A stretch of DNA of 64,000 nt from JAJTHB01 sp033763775 (lineage in GTDB: Bacteria > Pseudomonadota > Alphaproteobacteria > Rickettsiales > SXRF01), in contig JANRJW010000004.1 in assembly GCA_033763775.1 (NCBI GenBank), forward strand, positions 62,001-126,000. The letters are read 5' to 3'. The notes beneath the pieces are model-generated. The model saw only the letters and a program-made list of their open reading frames with translations. It ran no database searches and was not told where the DNA came from. The translations under genes were made by a program, and so were the position numbers. Position 1 is the stretch's first letter. Each line of letters begins with the position of its first letter. Positions 1 to 8,088 of this stretch are shown in pieces.

Positions 1-252
1 AACCCCGACCAGCTTCAGACCCTGTCTGGCAACGTCTTTGCCGAAACGTCTGATTCCGGCGAGGTGAACCTGGCGCAGGCTGGCTCCAGCGGTGTGGGTG
101 AGATCGCCGCTTCAACACTGGAAGCCTCCAACGTGGAGCTTGCCGACCAGCTGACGGATATGATTGTTGCGCAGCGCGCCTATCAGGCGAATACGCGTGT
201 GATCACCACCTCCGACCAGCTGCTTGAGGAGCTCAACCGGATTCTACAGTAA
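1..252 (+). CDS. flgE: Flagellar hook protein FlgE, C-terminal fragment
   Basis: The reading frame is open from the first base, so this is the last 83 codons of a gene that begins outside the window. The end of the protein has the conserved C-terminal signature of axial flagellar proteins: SNVELADQLTDMIVAQRAYQ followed by a VITTSDQLLEEL-type ending. These residues form the coiled D0 helix that packs in the hook. The preceding stretch (SGNVFAETSDSGE) fits FlgE better than the rod proteins FlgF or FlgG, but these paralogues share the ending, so the exact paralogue is inferred. A strong terminator follows directly. Confidence 0.8.
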   Translation, partial: NPDQLQTLSGNVFAETSDSGEVNLAQAGSSGVGEIAASTLEASNVELADQLTDMIVAQRAYQANTRVITTSDQLLEELNRILQ

Positions 253-270
253 GCGTTCTTAAGATCTGGA

Positions 271-304
271 GAAACGCCCTGCCATCAGGCAGGGCGTTTC
301 TTTT
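271..304 (+). terminator. Rho-independent terminator after flgE
   Basis: A 13 bp perfect stem (GAAACGCCCTGCC / GGCAGGGCGTTTC) with a 4-base loop is followed by TTTTG. It starts 18 bases after the flgE stop codon and closes the flagellar transcript. Confidence 0.9.
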
Positions 305-463
305 GCTATGATATAAGAAATGTAAAAAAAAGCAGATTTTTCTGTGTGTTTTGTGTGTGTTTCAGATTGACAAGCAGGCTTAAATTTTCTACCACTTACA
401 GTAAGTTGGGATTTGTTTGTGTTAACTAAGTGGTTAATGCAGTTAACGTTTCAGGACATGGCC

Positions 464-781
464 ATGAAAAAAATCAATCTTCCACTCAGCAAGCTGAACA
501 TTACGGGAGCAAAAAAACCTTCCGAGGGGGATCCGGAAATCACCAACATGATGCTGGATGCGCGCTATCTGCGCCAGTCCTCTTCGCTCATTCAGGAAGC
601 GCTGCAGAAGGGGTTTGATGTTCTCCAGCTGGCCAACGGCGATATTGTAACCACCGGCACGAAAACGGTTGTGTACCAGTATAGCTGGGATGAGGAGAAG
701 GGGAAGCTGGTGAAGGCTCGCCCCAGCAAATCGCGCCGTAGTGAAGATGAAGAAGACGAGCTCGAAGTCTCCGATAACTGA
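464..781 (+). CDS. Small conserved hypothetical protein (possibly DUF2671-like)
   Basis: The predicted product is about 105 residues. I chose the ATG at 464 because AGGA lies at a proper distance before it; the frame is open back to 413 but the extra N-terminus looks non-native. The protein has a central helix-rich part (residues about 25-50, with MMLDARYLRQSSSLIQEAL), then GFDVLQLANGDIVTTGTKTV, which resembles a short beta hairpin, and a highly charged acidic tail. The GFDV.QL.NGDI pattern recalls a small alphaproteobacterial/rickettsial family of unknown function (DUF2671), from memory only. No function can be stated. It stands alone between a flagellar terminator and the convergent usg. 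Confidence 0.6.
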   Translation: MKKINLPLSKLNITGAKKPSEGDPEITNMMLDARYLRQSSSLIQEALQKGFDVLQLANGDIVTTGTKTVVYQYSWDEEKGKLVKARPSKSRRSEDEEDELEVSDN

Positions 782-801
782 TCGCGGATCAGTGAATTTT
801 T
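778..801 (+). terminator. Hairpin at convergent gene ends
   Basis: CTGATC-GCG-GATCAG (778-792) followed by TGAATTTTT lies over the stop codon of the gene ending at 781 and the last codons of the convergent usg gene. The short stem and T-rich tail suit a weak terminator for the rightward gene. Confidence 0.5.
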
Positions 802-1052
802 AGCTCACCTTTGCAATAGACCAGGCTTGCCGGCCGTATCAGCTCGCAGCTTGCTACTTTCACCGAGTGTAGCTTGCCTTCGAGTTCTTTTTCCCAAAAG
901 CCAAGAAATCTGCTGAGCACAGGGAAGCGCGGCGCAATATCAAGATCCTGCCAGACATAGCTTTGCAACAGGCGTGGGTGATCGGGCAGGTGGTAGAGAA
1001 TTTCCGCCGTCGTCAGGCGGTAATCAGCAAGTTGCTGGTACAAGTTTACCAT
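789..1052 (-). CDS. usg: Usg family protein
   Basis: This 87-residue protein matches the alphaproteobacterial Usg family through LTTAEILYHLPDHPRLLQSY, VWQDLDIAP, FLGFWEKELEGKLHSVKVA. The family is short and soluble with no established biochemical role. Some databases carry the misleading name 'aspartate-semialdehyde dehydrogenase', inherited from an old usg gene label. This copy has about 15 extra C-terminal residues after the usual end near HSVKVA. It is monocistronic and converges on the gene ending at 781. Confidence 0.85.
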   Translation of the reverse strand: MVNLYQQLADYRLTTAEILYHLPDHPRLLQSYVWQDLDIAPRFPVLSRFLGFWEKELEGKLHSVKVASCELIRPASLVYCKGELKIH

Positions 1053-1219
1053 AGTGCAGCCTCATTACACAGGTTTAACTTAATCCTATTGTACAAAATA
1101 AAACGGCTTATTTCCATGGCAGCGCCGTCAAAATATTCCAAAAAACTGTCATAAAATTACTGAGATTTTTATCGATACTATGCTATAATATTTCCCTGTT
1201 TCATTTGCAGGGGATGCGA

Positions 1220-3271
1220 TCAGTGCGAATTAAGCGGACTGATTGCTGAGAGTTCAGCCGGGTTCACGGGATAGACGCGCTCAACGTGCTGCCTAGCCGC
1301 CTCTTTCTTAAGCTGGATGCCTGCTGCCTTAGATTCCGGCGATTGCATCAGCAACCCCCCCATCAGCCACATAGCTGGCCGATGATTGGGCGTCTCGCGT
1401 AGAATACGGTCGAGAAACTGAAATTTTCTAGCGTCAGATTGTTGTGTTAATCCATCGAGGTTCATTAGAAAGATTGTCAACTGATCGTCGCGCAGCGGCG
1501 CGTAGCTGGTCATTCGTATCGCAACTGTTTCAAAAGATTGAATGGCTTGTCTGTTTAAGCGCTCAAATAGCGGCAACGGCAAGTCGGAAAAAAGTGCCAG
1601 ATGCAGCCTTAATGAAAATTGCCGAATCAAGCCGCCGGCCTGTGGCACGTCCCATGATTGCATTGCCGAATTCTTTAATCGCTCAACACACAAAACATGG
1701 CGATCGTCGAGTTTTGTCGAGAATTTGATTAAAGTTGAGATATAGGCAGAGCCGATTTCGTTGAGCCGTTCACCGCCTCTGGCAAGATCCTGATTGACGA
1801 ATTCCTGCGGTAGTGAATCGCAGCTGGCATTAAAGACGTGCTTGGTCATGATCTGGCTGTAGTGAATCATGCGCCATTGCCCGTAGGCGCTGGCAAGCAA
1901 AACCAGCGTGCCGATGGAGCAGAGCAGATAATGCGCCACGGGAGATGCCCTGCTAGTGGTTTCCACGGCGCGGTGGGTGCTGATAATAGCAGCCAGCATC
2001 ATGGCATGAAAACCCAAGACGTGAGGGATTTCAAACCAGACATACGCAAGAACGGTAACGCCCACAAACAAGGGCATGGATTGCCAGAAGGTGCGTCTCG
2101 GCAATGTTTTAATGATCACAAAACACAGCCACAACCACAGCGCAAAGCCGATAATGCCAAAAGAAAGCCATGCCTCGAGCGGTTGGCTATGGCTATGATA
2201 GGACGTGCCATCCAGTAAAAACCAGTTGGGTTCATAACGGGTGCCGCGAAATGTTGCTAGCCCATCCACCAGACCATATTTGAGCAGATCATCAGAAAAC
2301 ATCCCAAAGCCATGGCCGTACAATAATCGTTGCGGTTCATGCATGAACATGTTGATCGCCACCTGATTCATCACCAACCGGCTACCCACGCCTTCATCTT
2401 TCGCCGCAAGAAATGATGTCTCCACCCCATGGGCAGACGGGTCATGATGAGTAAAATAAAAGCTGTAAAAAAACCAGCTTACGGGAATCACGCAGGCCAG
2501 ACAGGCCGTGATGCGCCAGCTCGGGCTTGGACGCAGTAATTTTCGGCACCATGGTGCCGTGCGGTGAACCATGCTCATAGCAATCGCGCAAGTCAGCAGG
2601 GCGATGCCCGTGATGTTATCTGATTTCAGTAATGCCCACATGCCGATGGCAATCGAGATAAACAGCCACCGATCAGACTTGGCTTCATGACTAACCAGTA
2701 GAGCAATCCATAAAAATCCTACGGCAAACGCCATGTAATCTGGCCATGGGTTGGGCTGCCAAGCATTATCTTTGCGAACGGCAACATCAAGAAAGTCATA
2801 AAAATAAGCCAATAATCCTGCCTGAACAGTTAGCGAAACAAGGCCGCACATCAGCATTATTTTTCGGCAGAGATTCTGGCGCCACAGACTATTCATCAGA
2901 AGGGTTTGTGACGCAAGCGCGATCCACCAGCCAGTTCCTTCACCGGTATTAGGTGCGCCAAACCATGCGCGCCAGGGCGAGGGTGATGTGATAACGGTTA
3001 GCAGCTGCCACAGCAAGAATAACCCGATGACAAGCCAGAATGGATGAGAAAGTTGTAATGCCACGAGATTGCGATGCGTTGCAACCATCAACCACATTAA
3101 TCCTGCCGCAGCCAGGAGAAAATGCGCCATTATCATCGGCTCAATCTGGAACCAGTAGCCGCTATGAAACGCAGGCATGCCAAATAAAAAAGCGGCAATC
3201 TGCAGGCAGGCAATGACGGTGCCGCAGGCAAGCAGCCATTGATTCGTTTTGTTTTGCAGTTGAGTTTGCAT
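1220..3271 (-). CDS. O-antigen ligase / polymerase-like membrane protein
   Basis: The product is about 683 residues with roughly a dozen hydrophobic segments in the first 460 residues and a soluble C-terminal third. The large periplasmic loop holds the pattern SYHSHSQPLEAWLSFGIIGF, where H-S-H-x-Q-P-x-E matches the Wzy_C/WaaL/PglL superfamily that transfers or polymerises undecaprenyl-linked glycans at the outer face of the inner membrane. The C-terminal part (around residues 590-670, TPNHRPAMWLMGGLLMQ) resembles TPR-like tails found on some of these ligases. The ATG at 3271 is preferred over GTG 3280; no clear ribosome site is seen for either. Whether it ligates LPS, polymerises O-antigen or glycosylates proteins cannot be told. 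It is 40 kb from the sugar cluster. Confidence 0.75.
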   Translation of the reverse strand: MQTQLQNKTNQWLLACGTVIACLQIAAFLFGMPAFHSGYWFQIEPMIMAHFLLAAAGLMWLMVATHRNLVALQLSHPFWLVIGLFLLWQLLTVITSPSPWRAWFGAPNTGEGTGWWIALASQTLLMNSLWRQNLCRKIMLMCGLVSLTVQAGLLAYFYDFLDVAVRKDNAWQPNPWPDYMAFAVGFLWIALLVSHEAKSDRWLFISIAIGMWALLKSDNITGIALLTCAIAMSMVHRTAPWCRKLLRPSPSWRITACLACVIPVSWFFYSFYFTHHDPSAHGVETSFLAAKDEGVGSRLVMNQVAINMFMHEPQRLLYGHGFGMFSDDLLKYGLVDGLATFRGTRYEPNWFLLDGTSYHSHSQPLEAWLSFGIIGFALWLWLCFVIIKTLPRRTFWQSMPLFVGVTVLAYVWFEIPHVLGFHAMMLAAIISTHRAVETTSRASPVAHYLLCSIGTLVLLASAYGQWRMIHYSQIMTKHVFNASCDSLPQEFVNQDLARGGERLNEIGSAYISTLIKFSTKLDDRHVLCVERLKNSAMQSWDVPQAGGLIRQFSLRLHLALFSDLPLPLFERLNRQAIQSFETVAIRMTSYAPLRDDQLTIFLMNLDGLTQQSDARKFQFLDRILRETPNHRPAMWLMGGLLMQSPESKAAGIQLKKEAARQHVERVYPVNPAELSAISPLNSH

Positions 3272-3330
3272 GCGTCGCACTATACGGTTTTATCATTGCG
3301 GTTTCATTAAAAAACTCTCAGGCGGTGCCT

Positions 3331-4800
3331 ATGCCACATTCGTTTGCCGATGCCATGCATCAACTCGCGATCAAGACAGCGCCTTCCGGCCTTGCGGTGC
3401 GCAGCCCGCACCGCGGCGCGCTGATGGCGACAATCGCTCTGGATTCACCTGCCACCATTTCCGACAAGCTCAGCAATCTGACTCGCGCGCAGGGCGCATG
3501 GGCGGCGCTTGCGGCCAGCGAGCGTGAGAAAAAACTTGTGGAGTATGCTGGCGCACTCAAAGAGCAGCGTGAGCTGATGGCAGCGATTCTCTCGGAGGAA
3601 GCTGGCAAAACCATGAAAGAGGCGCTCGCTGAAACCGACAGCGCGGAGGCTACCATCACAAACACCATCAAGCAGGCGACGCTGCCCGAGCAGGGCGGCA
3701 TGAACCGCCGCAAGGAGCGGCCGCCGGTAGGTGTCGTAGGGCTGATTACCTCGTTTAATTTTCCGATTGCTGTGGCGCATTGGAGCCTCGCGCCGGCGCT
3801 GCTTTCGGGCAATGGCGTGCTATGGAAGCCATCGGAAAAAACACCGCTCACGGCGCTGGCGGTTAAAGCCGTGTTTGACCGTGTGATGGGCGCACATGCC
3901 GGCCTGCTCGAGGTGGCGATTGGCGGGCGCGAGGTGGGCGAGGCGCTGGTGGCGCATGAATCGGTGGATATGGTGTCGGCCACTGGCAGTGTTGGGATGG
4001 GCATGGGCATTAAAAAACTGCTGGCCGCTAAGAAGAACAACAGCATACCTCCGATTCTGGAGCTGGGCGGCAATAACGGCGTTGTTATTTCAAACCATGT
4101 CAGCAAAGAGCATTTAAACTGGTCGCTTGCCGCCATTCTAACCTCGTTTCTCGGCACCACCGGCCAGCGCTGCACTAACACGCGTCGTCTGTTTATCCAG
4201 CGCAGCCTCTACGATGAATCCGTTTCGATTCTGGAACAATTGCTCAGGGAATTTATGGCTGCGCAGGCCAGCGACCCGGAGAATGCTTATGGCTATGCGG
4301 TATTGATTGATGAAGATGGCTACAGGCGCTTTGAGGCGGCGAAGGCTAAGGCACAGAAGGAAGGCGGGCGGATTGTGATGGGCGCGAAACTAGATAGCCC
4401 CGCTGGCGTGTATCGCACTGAGCCGGCGCTAGTGCTGCTTTCTACCCAGACGGCCACAATGCATGAAGAAACGTTTGCACCGCTGCTTTATGTGGTGCCG
4501 TATGAGACGCTGAATGATGCCATCAGCATGGTGAATGCGCCAGACAATAGCGGGCTGGTCGCGGCGATTTACACCCAGAGCCAAAGCGAAGCAGACTTGT
4601 TTGCGGCGCGCGCGGAGGCAGGCCACATCCTTATTAATTCGCCGAAGGGCACCGGCACCCCGGCTTATGGCATGGGCTTTGGCGGCAATAAACATTCCGG
4701 CTGCGGCGAGATTTTAAACAGTGCTGATCCACTGGCGGCGTTTACGCGCCAGACCCATTTCCGCCGTATTGCGCAGAACAAAGATGTGGTGATGAATTAG
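3331..4800 (+). CDS. Aldehyde dehydrogenase, antiquitin (ALDH7)-like; possible AstD role
   Basis: The product is 489 residues and complete. N-terminal NAD fold elements include GVVGLITSFNFPIAVAHW (the Asn of FNFP is the oxyanion residue). The general-base Glu sits in ILELGGNNGVV and the catalytic Cys in GTTGQRCTNTRRLFI. EETFAPLLYV and GFGGNKHSG are further family motifs. GGNN and GQRCT are typical of the ALDH7/antiquitin branch (alpha-aminoadipate or piperideine-6-carboxylate substrates) and also resemble AstD. The neighbouring AstE-like and AstB genes suggest oxidation of succinylglutamate semialdehyde, which is an inference. The start is the ATG at 3331 with CAGG upstream; GTG 3325 is possible. 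Its TAG overlaps the TAA of the convergent next gene. Confidence 0.8.
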   Translation: MPHSFADAMHQLAIKTAPSGLAVRSPHRGALMATIALDSPATISDKLSNLTRAQGAWAALAASEREKKLVEYAGALKEQRELMAAILSEEAGKTMKEALAETDSAEATITNTIKQATLPEQGGMNRRKERPPVGVVGLITSFNFPIAVAHWSLAPALLSGNGVLWKPSEKTPLTALAVKAVFDRVMGAHAGLLEVAIGGREVGEALVAHESVDMVSATGSVGMGMGIKKLLAAKKNNSIPPILELGGNNGVVISNHVSKEHLNWSLAAILTSFLGTTGQRCTNTRRLFIQRSLYDESVSILEQLLREFMAAQASDPENAYGYAVLIDEDGYRRFEAAKAKAQKEGGRIVMGAKLDSPAGVYRTEPALVLLSTQTATMHEETFAPLLYVVPYETLNDAISMVNAPDNSGLVAAIYTQSQSEADLFAARAEAGHILINSPKGTGTPAYGMGFGGNKHSGCGEILNSADPLAAFTRQTHFRRIAQNKDVVMN

Positions 4801-6131
4801 AATGCAATCTTCAGTTTTTCCAGCTGGCACGGATAGCAAAATTTGGTGCTGGCGAGTTTATCCGGCGTAAGCGGCCAGGGGCCCACGGCGGGGTCTTTAT
4901 CATAGAGCGAGCTGGATTTGGAAAAGAAAATGCCCCACAGGTCAAATGGCGTGCGGTAGGTCACGCCCGAAGGAACGGCCAGTGCCACCACATGGCCTTT
5001 CTTGATATGCACCATCTCATCATACTGATAGATGGCATAGGCCAGCTCACCCCTGGGGTTGATGATGTTTTCTAAAATGGTCTGAATGGCGTAGCTACCA
5101 TCTTTCAGCTTCACTAACACACGGTCGCTTTGTTTAGGAATGGCATCCGCCGAGTGGCATTCGGTGACCATGTAAATCTCATCATCTGGCCGGGCGTTGC
5201 CGCTTGCCGTCAAGTCGGCGTAGGTGATGCGTGGTTTGACATGATAACCCGTGAAGGCGCCGTTTTCTTTTTCGTGCAGCGGTTTGACCGCGGTCAGCCC
5301 CAGCGTGTGAAGCGCCGAAAGAATGAACGAGGCGGCCACGTGCGGCGCATAGGGCTCTTCGTGGCGACCGGCTTCGATGCCAACCTGATAGCCAATATTT
5401 GGCAGTGGCGCGAGGATGGTTTTGAGCGTTTGCAGCGTCACAGCGCCGGACGCATTGGCCGAGATTGCATCCGCAAGATCCAGCAGCAAGCTACGAATCG
5501 GCGAAAATTTCAAATCCTGATCGCGCTTATGATCCGTGATGCAGATCATATTGCCGCGCGCGGTGTGGATATCGGCAATACCGGAAATATGCTGGCCGAT
5601 ATGATAAAGCTCCTGCGCGCGTTTGATGTGATGCGAATCCGCGGGGCGCGACTGAAAATCGGTCGGAATACGGTTCATGTCCGGCAGCAGCGAGCCGTCA
5701 TCCGCCACGCCGCAGCGAAACGCATCTCGCGTTTCCTGACGTGCCTCGGGCGCATCTTTGCGTGCTTTGAAATATTGCGCGGCTGCCAGCGGGTTGCCAA
5801 TCACCGCCACCACATCTTCTTCCAGAAGCCCTGCTTCAGACAGCGCCATAGCTATAAGGATGCCAGCAAGGCCGGCTGGCTCGTTTCCGTGCAGCTGCGC
5901 GAGGATGCAAAAGGGCGCAGTGGGTGATTTCTTGCCCTTGATGGTCATCGCTGAGGTGATATCGCGGCCGCCGATCGTCAGGGTTTGCGGCTGTATATGA
6001 GCAAATACCTGTTCCAGCTCTTCCAGATCCAGCGCCGTATCAAAGAAAATATGCTGAAAATCCTGAGGTTTCTCAAGGCGTGCAAAATCGTGGTTGAAAA
6101 TTGTTTGTAACAGGTGTGTGGTAGGGCTCAT
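4797..6131 (-). CDS. Succinylglutamate desuccinylase/aspartoacylase-family zinc hydrolase
   Basis: A protein of about 444 residues. The zinc-site motif ILAQLHGNEPAG (H and E ligands, near residue 80) and the third histidine in ADIHTARGNM (near residue 190) define the AstE/AspA M14-like family, which removes acyl groups from amino acids. ADIHTA and DMNRIP are characteristic. It is longer than E. coli AstE (about 320), with an extra C-terminal beta-rich domain containing LVKLKDGSYAIQ. The chosen ATG (complement 6131-6129) lies in a CATG that is also the start of divergent astB; an upstream in-frame GTG at 6179 is the alternative. Desuccinylation of succinylglutamate, the last step of the AST pathway, is the likely role. 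Confidence 0.75.
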   Translation of the reverse strand: MSPTTHLLQTIFNHDFARLEKPQDFQHIFFDTALDLEELEQVFAHIQPQTLTIGGRDITSAMTIKGKKSPTAPFCILAQLHGNEPAGLAGILIAMALSEAGLLEEDVVAVIGNPLAAAQYFKARKDAPEARQETRDAFRCGVADDGSLLPDMNRIPTDFQSRPADSHHIKRAQELYHIGQHISGIADIHTARGNMICITDHKRDQDLKFSPIRSLLLDLADAISANASGAVTLQTLKTILAPLPNIGYQVGIEAGRHEEPYAPHVAASFILSALHTLGLTAVKPLHEKENGAFTGYHVKPRITYADLTASGNARPDDEIYMVTECHSADAIPKQSDRVLVKLKDGSYAIQTILENIINPRGELAYAIYQYDEMVHIKKGHVVALAVPSGVTYRTPFDLWGIFFSKSSSLYDKDPAVGPWPLTPDKLASTKFCYPCQLEKLKIAF

Positions 6132-7464
6132 GAGTACGCGCGCAGAAGAAGTGATCTTTGTAGGGCTGCCTGGCCCCACCCATAATTACGGTGGGCTTTC
6201 CGGCGACAATGTCGCTTCAAACCTTAACCGCGGACTAAGCTCTAGCCCAAAACAGGCAGCGTTTCAAGCCTTGGCTCTGGTTTCTCTTCTTCGCTCGCTG
6301 GGCATCACGGCGGGCATCATGCCGCCGCAGCTTCGCCCGCATCTGCCGGTGCTGCGCGAGTCTTTTTCCGGCAGCGATGATGAGGTGATTCGCATCGCTG
6401 CGCGTGAAAAACCAGAACTGCTGGAAAAAATGACCTCCAGCTCCGCGATGTGGACGGCCAACGCCGCCACCGTGACCACCGCCAGCGATAGCGGGGACGG
6501 CCAGCTGCACCTGACAGTTGCTAATCTTCACACCAACCTGCACCGGCGTATTGAGGCGGCGGATACTTACCGCGTGCTTGCCGCCATCTTCAAGGATGTG
6601 CCGCGCACGCACGTGCACGCGCCGCTGGATGCAAGCAAAGGTTTTCGCGATGAGGGTGCGGCGAACCACATGCGCCTTAGCCCGCACCATGATTCACCCG
6701 GCCTGAATGTCTATGTTTACGGCACGGATGGTCGTGCGGATGACCCGCCAAGCGCGCGCCAGACCTTATCCGCTTTTGATGAGATTCGCAGGCAGCATCA
6801 TGTCGCAAACGAGCGCGCATTGTATGTGAAGCAACATCCGGAGGTGATTAGGCAGGGGGTGTTTCACAATGATGTGATTGCGGTTTCTAACCAGCATGTG
6901 CTGCTCACGCATGAGTCGGCCTATGTGAGCGGCGCTGATGATATCGAGCGCATTCGCGCCGCCTACCACCGAGCGACCAACCAACGCTTGACGACGCTCA
7001 TGATTCCGCGCGGCGAACTTGAGGTTGAAGAGGCGGTGCATACGTATTTTTTCAACAGCCAGATGATCACGCGGCCGGACGGCGGTATGACGGTGATTGC
7101 CCCCACCGAAACACGCGATTTATACGCCGGCAAGGCGGCGCGTGTGATGGATCGGCTGCGTCAGGATTCAGCCAATCCCATCGACGATATTCGCTTTGCC
7201 GACCTGCGCCAGAGCATGAATAATGGCGGCGGGCCTGCGTGTCTGCGCCTGCGCGTGGTGATGGATGAAGCGCAAATCGCCGCAATGAAAGCCCGTGTGA
7301 ATGTGCTGGCGGACGATGCACTGCTTTCCGGCCTTGAGGAGATTATCGCCAGCGATTACCCCGGCGAACTTACCCCGGCCATGATCGGCAATCCTGAGCT
7401 TTATCACCGCTGCCGCGCCATTCTCGCCCGCATCAGTGCGCTGATGAAGCTGCCGCTGCTATGA
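6130..7464 (+). CDS. astB: N-succinylarginine dihydrolase AstB
   Basis: The 444-residue product follows AstB over its whole length. Recognisable blocks are VGLPGPTHNYGGLS at the N-terminus, SSAMWTANAATVT, VANLHTNLHRRIEA, DEGAANHMRL with the catalytic Glu/His region, QGVFHNDVIAVSNQHVL, and NNGGGPACLRLRVV near the end, which holds the catalytic Cys in GGPACLR. The enzyme hydrolyses N2-succinylarginine to succinylornithine, ammonia and CO2 in the arginine succinyltransferase pathway. The ATG 6130 aligns with the family start and has GGTAGGG upstream. Its start codon shares bases with that of the divergent AstE-like gene. No astA or astC is present in the window. Confidence 0.92.
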   Translation: MSTRAEEVIFVGLPGPTHNYGGLSGDNVASNLNRGLSSSPKQAAFQALALVSLLRSLGITAGIMPPQLRPHLPVLRESFSGSDDEVIRIAAREKPELLEKMTSSSAMWTANAATVTTASDSGDGQLHLTVANLHTNLHRRIEAADTYRVLAAIFKDVPRTHVHAPLDASKGFRDEGAANHMRLSPHHDSPGLNVYVYGTDGRADDPPSARQTLSAFDEIRRQHHVANERALYVKQHPEVIRQGVFHNDVIAVSNQHVLLTHESAYVSGADDIERIRAAYHRATNQRLTTLMIPRGELEVEEAVHTYFFNSQMITRPDGGMTVIAPTETRDLYAGKAARVMDRLRQDSANPIDDIRFADLRQSMNNGGGPACLRLRVVMDEAQIAAMKARVNVLADDALLSGLEEIIASDYPGELTPAMIGNPELYHRCRAILARISALMKLPLL

Positions 7465-7496
7465 CGCCTGATCATCAATCAGAGCCTCAGCTCTTG

Positions 7497-7552
7497 TTGT
7501 CACAAAAGCTTCATAAACCAGTCATCAAATTGTCACAATAAGTGAATAAAAT
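7497..7552 (+). promoter_or_regulatory. PhoB-box-like array with -10 element
   Basis: Four 7-mers start exactly 11 bp apart: TTGTCAC (7497), GCTTCAT (7508), CAGTCAT (7519) and TTGTCAC (7530). Each has a 4-base A/T-rich spacer. This is the layout of two adjacent Pho boxes (CTGTCAT-N4-CTGTCAT). Ten bases after the last repeat comes TAAAAT (7547-7552), a good -10 at the usual distance for PhoB-activated promoters, with no -35 needed. It drives the secreted orphan starting at 7629. Another OmpR-family regulator with a similar half-site cannot be excluded. Confidence 0.6.
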
Positions 7553-7568
7553 TTCAGAACTGGGGTAT

Positions 7569-7591
7569 CTAAAACACAGCCCGTGTTTTAG
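7569..7591 (+). promoter_or_regulatory. 5' leader hairpin
   Basis: CTAAAACAC-agccc-GTGTTTTAG is a perfect 9 bp stem with a 5-base loop. It lies about 10-15 bases after the inferred transcription start and 38 bases before the ATG at 7629. It could stabilise the 5' end of the message or bind a regulator. Confidence 0.45.
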
Positions 7592-7628
7592 CGTAAAATT
7601 CAAACAGGTTAATAGAAAAGGGGTTGTT

Positions 7629-8075
7629 ATGACGAAGAAAAGATATTTTCTGGCGGGTGTCGCTGCGCTGGTTATGACCGCAAGTGCAGCCGCACATGCT
7701 GGCTGCATTGATGGCTGTGGTGATACAGGCGAAGCACGTGATCTCTCGATTGGTGCGACACTCGCACTGGACTCTTCTCGCTCAAACTACATTATAACAT
7801 ATTATCCAATAGCTTGGGTTGACACAGTAATCAGGCCTACAACCCCAAAAATACGAGATTTCATTGAGGACTTAGACACAACATTTTATCCGCGACCCGA
7901 TAATTATAACTTTGTTTGCGATACAGTGATCGGCAATGTTTCTCGGGCGTTTAGTGGAACTGAAATTGCTTCATCTCTAGAATGGGGTACAGTTGGTAAT
8001 GTTACTGCCACTGTAAGGGTTGTAACGTTCGATCGAGGCCGCAGAGGCAGTTCCGAAACCGTTTATTGTGACTAA
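7629..8075 (+). CDS. Secreted orphan protein
   Basis: The 148-residue product begins with a clear Sec signal peptide (basic MTKKRY, hydrophobic core, cleavage after AHA near residue 24). The mature part has paired cysteines near its N-terminus (CIDGC) and two further ones (FVCDTV and the penultimate residue), so two disulfides are possible. The sequence is rich in T, V and aromatic residues and looks like a small beta-structured periplasmic or secreted protein. I recognise no family. ATG 7629 has GAAAAGGGG upstream; the frame is open from 7542 without a better start. An array of PhoB-like boxes precedes it, suggesting phosphate-starvation expression. Confidence 0.7.
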   Translation: MTKKRYFLAGVAALVMTASAAAHAGCIDGCGDTGEARDLSIGATLALDSSRSNYIITYYPIAWVDTVIRPTTPKIRDFIEDLDTTFYPRPDNYNFVCDTVIGNVSRAFSGTEIASSLEWGTVGNVTATVRVVTFDRGRRGSSETVYCD

Positions 8076-8088
8076 TCGCTGATAAATC

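Noticed and set aside
789..1052. Annotation of usg as aspartate-semialdehyde dehydrogenase
   Set aside because: At 87 residues it has no dehydrogenase fold; the name is a historical carry-over.
1146..1188. CTGTCAT followed by TATAAT as another Pho promoter
   Set aside because: Only one half-site is present (the next 11-bp step reads TTACTGA), and no rightward gene follows.
5130..5927. A 265-codon frame opposite the AstE-like gene
   Set aside because: It is a shadow of the coding strand with no recognisable domain or ribosome site.
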